64,000 nucleotides of DNA from Sphingobacterium sp. PCS056 (GCF_023273895.1 NZ_CP096883.1:2604001-2668000); one strand, 5' to 3'; numbered from the stretch's first letter, positions 24,272-31,817 are shown. Notes: generated from the letters alone by a model not told the origin. Numbers and translations: made by a program.

Positions 24272-24567
24272 TCATGTGGTGGCACTAAGTCCAGAGGAAA
24301 CAAGAGTAATAAATTCGGGCAGTTAGCGAAGGGGCGAGAAGCTTAATAATTGGTTTGAAAAGATGTGGATGTTATTTACAAGCTACTCATTTAACTGAGA
24401 ATCGCAGTAAAGATTTCTAATCCAGCTTGAGGCCGAACAATCTGTGCTAGAAGGGTTCCAATAAGATAGGCTGATAGATGTAAATATTTATTAATCGAAC
24501 TGTTTTTAATCTGAGCTAATAATAATAAGATCAACAATCCGAAGATCCAACTTTGCATGGCACTATT
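24205..24567. repeat. 363-bp direct repeat, copy B
   Basis: Gap-free match to 19741-20103. It contains a broken copy of the 45-residue peptide gene and the true 3' end of the rhomboid gene 24391-25041, so copy B is in the original context and copy A is probably derived. Confidence 0.92.
24249..24386 (+). pseudogene. peptide gene of repeat copy B, nonsense mutation
   Basis: Aligned with the gene at 19785-19922, codon 26 is TAG (24324-24326) instead of CAG, cutting the product to MKEKLNNSHVVALSPEETRV then INSGS. The downstream codons are conserved to the original stop, so the lesion looks recent. Confidence 0.8.
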
Positions 24568-25041
24568 AACAAATGGGACAATAGAGTTTTGCATCGGTTG
24601 CAATGGATAAAATAAGGCGGAAAAGCCATACAAACCAAAGCTGAGTCCAGAGGCTCCTAAAGCTGTAAAATAGAAATCTTTTCTTTTTTGATAGGTCTGG
24701 AAAAGATTAGGAAGAATAATTAATAAAAAAAATAATAAAGGAGTTAGCACATAGGCGGTATGCACACCATACTCTTGGCTAATCGTTCCAAACATATCGT
24801 ATCCTAGTCCAAAAATAATAAATGCGTTGAACAATAAATGCCAACAATTGCGATGAATAAAGGCAGAGGTAAGCAGGGTATGGATACGCTTGCCTCGGGC
24901 TATTTCATAAGGATGTAAAATCAAGGCATGAAAATAGGATTTGCTGTAAAATCCGATGATGCTACTGATGAGCATGAGCGGCACGAAGAGGTACGAATAG
25001 GGAGCTTCTTGAAGGGTCGGAAATATATCGAAAAATTGCAT
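24391..25041 (-). CDS. rhomboid family intramembrane protease
   Basis: 216 residues with six hydrophobic segments. Rhomboid hallmarks: HRNCWHLLFNAFIIFGLG after TM2, the catalytic serine in GASGLSFGLYGF (TM4) and a candidate histidine in the last TM (HLSAYLIGTLLA). Rhomboids cut transmembrane segments of membrane proteins. It lies divergently (33 bases) from the exporter operon and its 3' end is in repeat copy B. A link to the peptide island, for example in processing a membrane factor, is suggested only by position. Confidence 0.82.
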   Translation of the reverse strand: MQFFDIFPTLQEAPYSYLFVPLMLISSIIGFYSKSYFHALILHPYEIARGKRIHTLLTSAFIHRNCWHLLFNAFIIFGLGYDMFGTISQEYGVHTAYVLTPLLFFLLIILPNLFQTYQKRKDFYFTALGASGLSFGLYGFSALFYPLQPMQNSIVPFVNSAMQSWIFGLLILLLLAQIKNSSINKYLHLSAYLIGTLLAQIVRPQAGLEIFTAILS

Positions 25042-25092
25042 CTGCTCGTTAGACTTAATATGTTTTCAAGATAGTGAAAAAATATAAAATAC

Positions 25093-25108
25093 AACCTGTG
25101 GTTGTGGT
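25093..25108. promoter_or_regulatory. candidate XRE box before exporter operon
   Basis: AACCTGTGGTTGTGGT, identical to 19720-19735 in the triple-box region next to the XRE gene. It lies 36 bases before the HlyD ATG at 25144. It could also be coding if the HlyD protein starts at GTG 25074. Confidence 0.4.
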
Positions 25109-25143
25109 GGATGATGTAGTTATTTGGGAAATTTGGTTAATTC

Positions 25144-26247
25144 ATGATCATTATGGGAAAAACCAATATTATTTATGTGCTCTTGCTTATCGCGATTGTC
25201 GGTACGCTTACGGCCTTACCATTTGTCCATATTCCGATTTCGATATCTGCATCGGGAGTGATTAGACCGCAAACTGAAAACAGCAAGATCATATCGCTGG
25301 TCAGTGGCCGTGTTGTCGAAAGTCGTATCCAGGGAAACAATCAGAAGGTGGTGGAGGGTGATACCTTATTTGTAATCGTATCAAAAGATCTACAGAATAA
25401 ATTGGAGCTGAATCAGCATCTGGAGGCTGACTATGCACAGCAGATCGCAGATCTAAAGCTCCTCCTTTCTAGCAATTATAAGGGCTTGCGAAGTGGCTTG
25501 TATCAGATGGAACTTGTCTCGATGCAGCAACGGATGTCGGAAGTGCAATCGCAACTGACCTTAGCTAAACGTGAATTGGATCGTAATGAACTGTTGTTTA
25601 AACAAGGTATCATAGCGCAGGCAGAATTTGATAAAAGTAGATATGCGTATGAACAATTGGAAAATCAAATGCTATCCATCGAGAAACAGCAGATGGCGCA
25701 ATGGAGTGCCAAGTTGATCGAGCTGCAACAAAAACATCAATCTACAGCTTCGGAGCGCCATGCGATTTATATCGATGGTGAAAATTATATCGTCCGGGCT
25801 CCGCTTAGTGGTACGGTGATTAATTTGAAGGGTTTCCAAAAAGGAAGTCAAATTATACAGGGACAGGATATATTGGAAATATCACCAGAAGATAATCTGG
25901 TGGCTGAATGTATGGTGCCTGCAAATGCCATTGGCTATATCAAAGATAAGCAAGTGGTCAAATTTCAGATGGATACTTACAATTACAATCAATGGGGTTT
26001 CTTAACAGGATCTGTGAAAGACATTGATTATAATCTGGTCTCTGATCAGAAGAATGCTGCCTTCTTCAAAGTTCGCTGTCATATGGATGCCAATTATCTG
26101 AGTTTGCCAAACGGCAACAAAGTGATGGTCGGTAAAGGCAATACTTTTAATGCTCGTTTTTTTCTGGTGGACCGTACGCTCTGGCAATTGCTTTTTGATC
26201 GGGCTGATGATCTTTTTAACCCCAATCTGGGAAATAAAAACTCTTGA
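25144..26247 (+). CDS. HlyD-type adaptor of the peptide exporter
   Basis: 367 residues. One N-terminal TM (NIIYVLLLIAIVGTLTALPF), then a lipoyl/barrel-sandwich half (ISISASGVIRPQTENSKIIS), long coiled-coil hairpin (residues about 90-200) and return half (YIVRAPLSGTVINLKGFQKG). It joins the inner-membrane C39 transporter to the TolC-type channel encoded next. The start is uncertain: a 63-codon frame from GTG 25074 (KKYKIQPVVVVDDVV then IWEIWLIHDHYGK) reads like the missing HlyD N-terminus and would join this frame if the A-run at 25158-25162 had four A instead of five. Without that, ATG 25144 or 25153 is the start. Confidence 0.88.
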   Translation: MIIMGKTNIIYVLLLIAIVGTLTALPFVHIPISISASGVIRPQTENSKIISLVSGRVVESRIQGNNQKVVEGDTLFVIVSKDLQNKLELNQHLEADYAQQIADLKLLLSSNYKGLRSGLYQMELVSMQQRMSEVQSQLTLAKRELDRNELLFKQGIIAQAEFDKSRYAYEQLENQMLSIEKQQMAQWSAKLIELQQKHQSTASERHAIYIDGENYIVRAPLSGTVINLKGFQKGSQIIQGQDILEISPEDNLVAECMVPANAIGYIKDKQVVKFQMDTYNYNQWGFLTGSVKDIDYNLVSDQKNAAFFKVRCHMDANYLSLPNGNKVMVGKGNTFNARFFLVDRTLWQLLFDRADDLFNPNLGNKNS

Positions 26248-26395
26248 TTTTTGGCTATTCGAATGAAAGAGGCATGTGCTGTGACGAGGTCGTAGCCATG
26301 AATAATGACTCATGATCGGGCCATAATAATGAATAAACGAAGGGAAAAAGCTGTATGAAGTGTCGGCTAAATATTAAAAATAGATAATAATTATC

Positions 26396-28558
26396 ATGAA
26401 AAAATCTCCAGTCCGTATTAAGCAACATGATATTCGAGATTGCGGAGCTGCTTGTCTGGCTTCCGTTGCAAGTTACTATGGATTAGATATTCCAATAGCA
26501 AAGATCAGACAATACTGTCATACCGATACGCGAGGTACAAATGTATTGGGTATGATTCAAGGATTGCAGGAATTGGGTTTTACGGCTAAAGGAGTGAAAG
26601 GTAGTATCGATGCCATTCCACAGATACCGTTGCCAGCAATCGCACATGTGGTCTTAAATGGTCAGCTACAGCATTATGTCGTGATCTATAAGGTTCATAA
26701 AAACCAGATCACGGTAATGGATCCGGGGCCCGGAAAAGTACAGCAGTACAGCATGGAGGAATTTCAGAAGATCTGGACGGGTGTATTGATCTTATTGGAA
26801 CCGAATGAATATTTTAAGCAGCGCAATGAAAAAAAAGGTGTCTACAATCGGTTCTGGAACTTGATTCAGCCGCATAAGTCCATTATTTTACAGGCGCTGG
26901 TCGGTGCGGTGATTTATACCTTACTCGGTCTGTCATCTTCCTTTTATATCCAGAAAATAACAGACTATGTACTGGTGGATGGCAATGTTCGGCTGCTCAA
27001 TCTGCTTTCTGTGGCTATGTTGGTGATCTTGTTATTTCAATTGATCATCGGCACGCTCAAAAGTGTGATGGTCCTGCAGACGGGACAGCGTATTGACCGC
27101 TATTTGATCTTAGGTTATTATCAGCATTTGCTCCGTCTTCCACAGCGTTTTTTTGACACGATGAAGGTGGGTGAGATTATCTCAAGAGTCAATGATGCGG
27201 TCAAGATTCGGGCATTTATCAATGATGTTGCTATTCAGGCTGTTGTCAATGTACTGATTGTGATTTTCTCATTTGCATTGATGTTTTCCTATTTCTGGAA
27301 ATTGGCACTGATTATTTTATTGGTGATCCCACTTTATTTTTTTGTGTATTGGCTGACCAATAAATTAAATAAAAAGGTGGAACGTCGGCTGATGGAAGAA
27401 GGGGCTGAATTGGAATCGCATCTGGTGGAGTCGCTCAATGCGGTCAAGACCATCAAGCAGTTTGGTATGGAAACTTATTTTAACAGCGGTACGGATCAGA
27501 AGTTTAGCCATCTGTTGAAAACTATTTACTCGTCTGTATTGAATGGTCTTTTTTCGGCAACATCGAGTGAGTTTCTTTCACGCCTGTTTACCATTATCTT
27601 GCTATGGGCTGGATCTTATTATGTGATCGATCGGACGATTACCCCCGGAGAGTTACTATCCTTCTATGCACTGATCGGATATTTAACAGGTCCGGTGAGC
27701 CAGTTGATCGGGATGAATAAAACATTGCAAAATGCATTGATTGCTGCGGATCGTCTGTTTGAAATCATGGATCTGGAACGTGAAGAAAGTGAAGGTAAAC
27801 TGGACTTGGCAAGCAGCCAGGTGGGTGATATTGTTTTTGAAAATATTCGTTTTTCTTACGGTTCTCGTGTTGAAGTATTCAAGGATTTCAGTTGCCGATT
27901 TGAAAAAGGAAAGATGACTGCTATCATCGGTGAAAGCGGAAGTGGGAAAACAACCTTAGGGGCTCTGATCCAACAATTGTATCCTGTCCAATCGGGAAAG
28001 ATCCACATCGGTCAATATGACCTCAGTTATATCTCTAAGCAATCGCTCCGCGAGCGAATCGCAGTGGTGCCGCAACAGATCGACCTGTTCTCTGGAAATG
28101 TGGTGGACAATATTGCGGTGGGAGAGCAGGTTCCAGATTTTCAACGGATGATGGATGTTGTAAAAGAACTGGATATGATGTCCTTTATTGAGAAATTGCC
28201 TGCTGGATTTGAAACGTATCTAGGTGAAAACGGCTCTATGCTTTCTGGTGGACAAAGGCAGCGTATCGCCATTGCTCGTGCACTATACCGCGATCCTGAT
28301 ATCTTGATCCTGGATGAAGCGACCTCGGCATTGGATACCGAAACAGAATTGATCATTCAGCGTGCTTTCGACCGATTTCGGGATGATGGAAAGACGATGT
28401 TGGTCATCGCTCATCGCTTGAGTACCATAGCTGGTGCGGACACGATTATGGTCATGAAAGAAGGGCAGATAATCGAACAGGGGAGTCATGAGGAACTATT
28501 GCTGAGCGAATCTGCTTATAGACAGATGTGGAAAAAACAATCGGTTATACTGGACTAA
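26396..28558 (+). CDS. C39-peptidase ABC exporter (PCAT) for GG-leader peptides
   Basis: 720 residues in three parts. Residues 1-140 are a C39 peptidase: C16 in DIRDCGAACLASVASYYG, H93 in LQHYVVIYKV and D109 in VMDPGPG form the catalytic triad. Residues about 160-450 are six TM helices. The C-terminal ABC domain has Walker A GESGSGKTTL (about 512), signature LSGGQRQRIAIARAL (about 616) and Walker B ILILDEATSALD. Such transporters cut after GG and export the core peptide. It lies 148 bases after the adaptor and 3 bases before the TolC-type gene, and its substrates are most likely the peptides at 18.6-19.9 and 30.3-30.7 kb. Confidence 0.95.
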   Translation: MKKSPVRIKQHDIRDCGAACLASVASYYGLDIPIAKIRQYCHTDTRGTNVLGMIQGLQELGFTAKGVKGSIDAIPQIPLPAIAHVVLNGQLQHYVVIYKVHKNQITVMDPGPGKVQQYSMEEFQKIWTGVLILLEPNEYFKQRNEKKGVYNRFWNLIQPHKSIILQALVGAVIYTLLGLSSSFYIQKITDYVLVDGNVRLLNLLSVAMLVILLFQLIIGTLKSVMVLQTGQRIDRYLILGYYQHLLRLPQRFFDTMKVGEIISRVNDAVKIRAFINDVAIQAVVNVLIVIFSFALMFSYFWKLALIILLVIPLYFFVYWLTNKLNKKVERRLMEEGAELESHLVESLNAVKTIKQFGMETYFNSGTDQKFSHLLKTIYSSVLNGLFSATSSEFLSRLFTIILLWAGSYYVIDRTITPGELLSFYALIGYLTGPVSQLIGMNKTLQNALIAADRLFEIMDLEREESEGKLDLASSQVGDIVFENIRFSYGSRVEVFKDFSCRFEKGKMTAIIGESGSGKTTLGALIQQLYPVQSGKIHIGQYDLSYISKQSLRERIAVVPQQIDLFSGNVVDNIAVGEQVPDFQRMMDVVKELDMMSFIEKLPAGFETYLGENGSMLSGGQRQRIAIARALYRDPDILILDEATSALDTETELIIQRAFDRFRDDGKTMLVIAHRLSTIAGADTIMVMKEGQIIEQGSHEELLLSESAYRQMWKKQSVILD

Positions 28559-28561
28559 TTC

Positions 28562-29905
28562 ATGAAAAAATTACTTCTCATCATACTCGTGTTCTCTTGG
28601 ACAATAGGGGCGGCATGGGCTCAGAAGCGATGGTCTCTGGCGGACTGTGTGGCTTATGCGATCGATCATAATCTGCCAATAAAACGTCAGGATATTTTAG
28701 TGGCGATTAAAAATCTGGATCAGGAAATGGCGCGTAGGGAACGTTTGCCTGCTGTAGGTGGATATTTTAATGGGTACAGCACATTTGGTCACTCGCAAGA
28801 TGTATTTGGCACGATCCGCCGCAATGATAACTTCAATAGCAATATGGGGATCAATGCGGAGGTCACGCTGTATCAATATAATTATCTGCGCAATCAGGCG
28901 AAGAAAGCAACGCTGCAATCGGAACAGGAGGAACTGGAAAAGGGAATTTTAAAAAGGGATTTAACGCTTAAGGTCGTGCAAAGTTATTTGGAAGTGTTGC
29001 TGTCTCAGGCTTTAGTACAGGCGCAGGATTCGGCAATCAATTTTTCCTTGCAACTGCTTGATAAAGCGGAGAAAAGTACAGCTATAGGGGCATCTGCACC
29101 TGCGGTCGTATTTGAAGCCAAAGCGAATCTGGCAAGGGAAAAACAGCAATTTCAGCAGTATCACAAAGAAGCTCAGCAGGCAAAATTAACCTTGGCGCAG
29201 TATATGAATTATACGGATTATCATACGTTAATCGTAGACGACCCTGTGCTGGAAGCAGAGGTTTTTAAAACGGAGGTCAACAGGTCTACATCGGATCTTA
29301 TCCCAGCAGCTTTTGAAAACAATCCCGTTCTTGCAAAACTTGAAAATCAGCTTCTGGAATTAGAGGTGGAAGCTAAGCTGATCAAAGCTGCAGACTATCC
29401 CATGGTCAAAGGCTCGGCTAGTCTGGGAACTACGTATTTCAATGCTTTTAAGGTGCCCAATGAACGCCTATTTTTTGTTCAGACCAAAGATAATTTTGCG
29501 CAGCAAATTGCTGTAGCGGTCACGGTTCCCATTTTTAATAAAGGGAAGACGAAGCGGCAGTTGCAGCAGCTGAATTTGCGTAAAAAGGAAATTGGACTGT
29601 TGGGGGATCATGAAAAACAGCAACAGGTACAGATCTTAGAAAAGTTGCAGCTCGACTGGATAGAGAGTAAGCAGCAATATGAGATCTCGACCGAAGCATT
29701 TGCTGCAACACAGGAATCATTGGCGTATTCTAAACTGAGTTTTATGGCTGGTAAAGCGTCCATTTACGATATTAATACGAGTAAAAATAATCTCATCAAA
29801 TCCGAATCCGAAATGATACGAGCCCGATATAATTCGCTATTTAGCCTTTTGATGCTGCATTATCAGGTATCGGGCGATATTAAATTTTCTAATCATATAC
29901 ATTAA
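28562..29905 (+). CDS. TolC-family outer-membrane channel
   Basis: 447 residues with signal peptide (LLLIILVFSWTIGAAWAQ). It has the OEP/TolC start RWSLADCVAYAIDHNLPIKR and long helical repeats (LKLVQSYLEVLLSQALVQAQ-like segments; KKEIGLLGDHEKQQQVQILE). TolC proteins form the outer-membrane and periplasmic tunnel of type I export systems. It starts 3 bases after the PCAT gene and ends 10 bases before the HTH gene, completing an HlyD-PCAT-TolC export operon. The pairing with a C39 ABC protein marks it as peptide export rather than drug efflux. Confidence 0.92.
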   Translation: MKKLLLIILVFSWTIGAAWAQKRWSLADCVAYAIDHNLPIKRQDILVAIKNLDQEMARRERLPAVGGYFNGYSTFGHSQDVFGTIRRNDNFNSNMGINAEVTLYQYNYLRNQAKKATLQSEQEELEKGILKRDLTLKVVQSYLEVLLSQALVQAQDSAINFSLQLLDKAEKSTAIGASAPAVVFEAKANLAREKQQFQQYHKEAQQAKLTLAQYMNYTDYHTLIVDDPVLEAEVFKTEVNRSTSDLIPAAFENNPVLAKLENQLLELEVEAKLIKAADYPMVKGSASLGTTYFNAFKVPNERLFFVQTKDNFAQQIAVAVTVPIFNKGKTKRQLQQLNLRKKEIGLLGDHEKQQQVQILEKLQLDWIESKQQYEISTEAFAATQESLAYSKLSFMAGKASIYDINTSKNNLIKSESEMIRARYNSLFSLLMLHYQVSGDIKFSNHIH

Positions 29906-29915
29906 ATCATAGGTT

Positions 29916-30233
29916 ATGCAATTATTCAAATACATTGAAAGGATCAACTTAATGGATCGATTGATCCGTCAGAGGAGAACAGGTACACAAGCTGAATTTG
30001 CAACTCGTCTTGGACTTTCTGTATCGAGACTAGCGCGTATTATTGAGTACCTAAAGGGGATAGGGGCTCCGTTGGAGTATGATCGATCTCGAAATACTTA
30101 TTATTATCAAGAAGAGTATTCTATTCAGATTAAGGTCGATATCCAGCAGCTCAATCATCAGCAGATCCGACATATTTCGGCAGGTAGATATTATTTTTCA
30201 AATACAATTGCAAATGCTTTTTTTGAGCATTGA
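29916..30233 (+). CDS. HTH-domain regulator at the end of the exporter operon
   Basis: 105 residues. A DeoR-like HTH_11-type helix-turn-helix: FKYIERINLMDRLIRQRRTG, TQAEFATRLGLSVSRLARII, EYLKGIGAPLEYDRSRNTYY, the form common in small Bacteroidota HTH proteins next to GG-peptide genes. The C-terminal end (QQIRHISAGRYYFSNTIANA then FFEH) overlaps leader element copy 3, so the last codons double as the upstream part of the element. Remnants of the same 3' end occur at 31520-31657 and before copies 1 and 2. It probably controls the peptide genes directly downstream. Confidence 0.83.
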   Translation: MQLFKYIERINLMDRLIRQRRTGTQAEFATRLGLSVSRLARIIEYLKGIGAPLEYDRSRNTYYYQEEYSIQIKVDIQQLNHQQIRHISAGRYYFSNTIANAFFEH

Positions 30234-30302
30234 AGGCACTTAATTTAGTATTGTTGATCAACAAAGCAGTTATCCGAAAAGGCTTAATAGAGTAGGAGTA
30301 AT
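30211..30302 (+). promoter_or_regulatory. peptide-gene leader element, copy 3
   Basis: Begins in the last codons of the HTH gene and shares with copies 1 and 2 the blocks AATGCTTTTTTT / GCATT, TAATTTAGTATTGTTGATCAACA, ATCCGAAAAGGCTTA and AGAGTAGGAGTAATT. It has a 4-base deletion (TCAA) and altered bases after GCATTG. GTTGATCAAC lies at 30253-30262, 57 bases before the ATG of the first peptide. Confidence 0.75.
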
Positions 30303-30319
30303 TTTTTATAAATACAAAT

Positions 30320-30490
30320 ATGAATAACTTAGAATTAAAATCAATCGGTGTTCAGGAATTGGATACTAATGAGATGGTAAATTTTGAAGGGGGATTTTTA
30401 CCAGCTGTTGCTATCGGAATCATTTGGGGAGTACAATTGGGATTGTCAGCTGTAGGAGTAGGTATGTATTTAGCAAATAAAGATAAATAA
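30320..30490 (+). CDS. GG-leader bacteriocin-like precursor, pair 2 peptide A
   Basis: 56 residues. Leader MNNLELKSIGVQELDTNEMV then NFEGG (25 residues), core of 31 residues FLPAVAIGIIWGVQLGLSAV then GVGMYLANKDK, with GxxxG motifs GIIWG and GVQLG. The leader is nearly the same as that of the gene at 18596 while the core differs, which is what diversifying bacteriocin families show. It lies 86 bases after the HTH gene and is preceded by leader element copy 3. Export by the adjacent C39 system is strongly suggested. Target unknown. Confidence 0.82.
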   Translation: MNNLELKSIGVQELDTNEMVNFEGGFLPAVAIGIIWGVQLGLSAVGVGMYLANKDK

Positions 30491-30505
30491 TTGAAATTTT
30501 AAAAT

Positions 30506-30682
30506 ATGGAACATTTAACATTGAAATTAGAGAATTTGAGTCAAGAAGAAATGATTCAAATTGATGGTGGGATATTACCAATCATTGCAGGGGCAGCAAT
30601 TCTTAAAGGTGTTGGGATAGGTTTTGGTGCCGTAGCGGCTGGAGTTGGTTTAGTTGCAGCTGCTAAGGAGTTATTTTCTTAA
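30506..30682 (+). CDS. GG-leader bacteriocin-like precursor, pair 2 peptide B
   Basis: 58 residues. Leader MEHLTLKLENLSQEEMIQID then GG (22 residues) and a 36-residue core ILPIIAGAAILKGVGIGFGA then VAAGVGLVAAAKELFS, extremely Gly/Ala/Val-rich with overlapping GxxxG motifs (GVGIG, GIGFG). It follows peptide A after 15 bases. Two adjacent GG precursors with GxxxG helices fit the class IIb two-peptide bacteriocin pattern, in which both peptides insert together into a membrane. The stop overlaps the next small gene (TAATG). Confidence 0.82.
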   Translation: MEHLTLKLENLSQEEMIQIDGGILPIIAGAAILKGVGIGFGAVAAGVGLVAAAKELFS

Positions 30683-30792
30683 TGAACAGCAAAAAGCGAT
30701 TTAAAAACTATTACAGAACTATATTCATTTTTGCTTGGATAATATGCTGTACTTGGTTTTTGATTAAGGCAGGAAAATATCTAGTCTCCTAA
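30682..30792 (+). CDS. 36-aa single-TM protein, candidate immunity peptide
   Basis: 36 residues, starting in the TAATG overlap with the preceding peptide gene, so it is translationally coupled. It has a basic N-terminus (MNSKKRFKNYYR), one TM segment (TIFIFAWIICCTWFLI) and a short basic end. No GG leader. Small membrane proteins immediately after bacteriocin genes are usually immunity proteins, so that is the first guess, but there is no family match. It ends just before a strong terminator, closing the operon. Confidence 0.6.
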   Translation: MNSKKRFKNYYRTIFIFAWIICCTWFLIKAGKYLVS

Positions 30793-30797
30793 AATAT

Positions 30798-30838
30798 AAT
30801 ATTAATCGAAAAACAATAAGCGTTTTTCGATTAATATT
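30798..30838 (+). terminator. terminator of peptide pair 2 operon
   Basis: A perfect 17-bp stem, AATATTAATCGAAAAAC / GTTTTTCGATTAATATT, with a 7-base loop, 5 bases after the 36-residue gene. Confidence 0.9.
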
Positions 30839-30866
30839 GAGAGAATTAAATTGATTTACTTTATTC

Positions 30867-31469
30867 ATGATGAGTCGTATTTTAAGTGAAACAGAGAAAG
30901 AGGAATTTACAATTAAAGAGAAAGATGCTAGTAATTTGATATTAAAATTGGTGTTCCCTATCAGTTTGATGCTATTTATATGCTATTACGCTATTTGGAA
31001 ACATCAATTTGAAATTGAAAATATTCGACATCATGTACACGGTATGAGCGCAGTTGATCTAAGTTTATACTGTCTGTATATCGTTATTTCTATATTATTT
31101 GGAATTGTATTACATGAATTACTACATGGACTTACGTGGGTACTCTGTTCAAATATTGGTGGATTTAAATCAATAAAATTTGGAATTATAAAAGAAACAT
31201 TAACACCTTACTGCCATTGTAAGGCTCCTCTAAAAAGAAATTCTTATATTTTAGGTATAATTATGCCGGCAATTGTTTTAGGACTAGTTCCGATTTTGAT
31301 AGGCTTGTCTATAGGTAATATATTGATTTATTTTTTCGGTTATATTTTTATTTTAGTTGCAATGGGCGATTTTATGATTACTTATTATTTACTCAAACAT
31401 GTTAGTAAATCGTGCAGTGTGCAGGACCATCATAGTAAAATTGGTTTCTTTATTTTTAAGAAGGTTTAA
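30867..31469 (+). CDS. DUF3267-type putative zinc metalloprotease
   Basis: 200 residues with four hydrophobic helices. Helix 2 carries a zincin motif, VLHELLHGLTW (HExxH), followed by a Cys/Pro segment (TLTPYCHCKAPLKRNSY) and a last helix with an acidic residue (LVAMGDFMITYYLL) that could be the third ligand; this is the DUF3267 layout, related to membrane M50-type peptidases. It lies directly after the peptide pair 2 operon, behind a terminator. It may confer immunity by degrading the peptide or may process an island component; both are inference. Confidence 0.72.
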   Translation: MMSRILSETEKEEFTIKEKDASNLILKLVFPISLMLFICYYAIWKHQFEIENIRHHVHGMSAVDLSLYCLYIVISILFGIVLHELLHGLTWVLCSNIGGFKSIKFGIIKETLTPYCHCKAPLKRNSYILGIIMPAIVLGLVPILIGLSIGNILIYFFGYIFILVAMGDFMITYYLLKHVSKSCSVQDHHSKIGFFIFKKV

Positions 31470-31519
31470 CATTTTAAAATAAGTAATTTTTCTATGTCAC
31501 AAGGATATTGATAAAGGAA

Positions 31520-31657
31520 ATGATATCTATTACTTCAATCTATTACGGATTTGTAATTGACACCTTTAAACAGTTCGATCATCTACAAATCAGATATATT
31601 TTTGCAGGTTAATATAATTTTTCAAATACTACTGCCAATGCTTTTTTTGAGCATTGA
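31520..31657 (+). pseudogene. remnant of a second HTH-regulator gene
   Basis: The frame reads FKQFDHLQIRYIFAG, stop, YNFSNTTANAFFEH, stop, matching IQQLNHQQIRHISAGRYYFS then NTIANAFFEH of the HTH gene at 29916-30233. Only the last third is left and it has an in-frame stop. AATGCTTTTTTTGAGCATTGA is kept exactly. It shows a further HTH-plus-peptide module once stood here. Confidence 0.8.
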
Positions 31658-31739
31658 GCAACTGTAATTTGTGAAATGAAACAGAGTGATTTACAGTAGT
31701 TCGTCCCACTTTATTTTTGTTATTGATGTCGGAAAATTT

Positions 31740-31817
31740 ATGTGGGTAAAGTATTTAATAGGCTATATTGCTATTTTGATTTCCTGTTTTTTGGCAGCTT
31801 TTATTAATTTATTTTAA
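31740..31817 (+). CDS. possible 25-aa membrane peptide
   Basis: MWVKYLIGYIAILISCFLAA then FINLF, almost entirely one hydrophobic helix. It lies about 80 bases after the HTH-gene remnant, where peptide or immunity genes sit in the intact module. No GG leader, no clear ribosome binding site; it may be a chance ORF or a relic like the 36-residue protein at 30682. Confidence 0.3.
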   Translation: MWVKYLIGYIAILISCFLAAFINLF

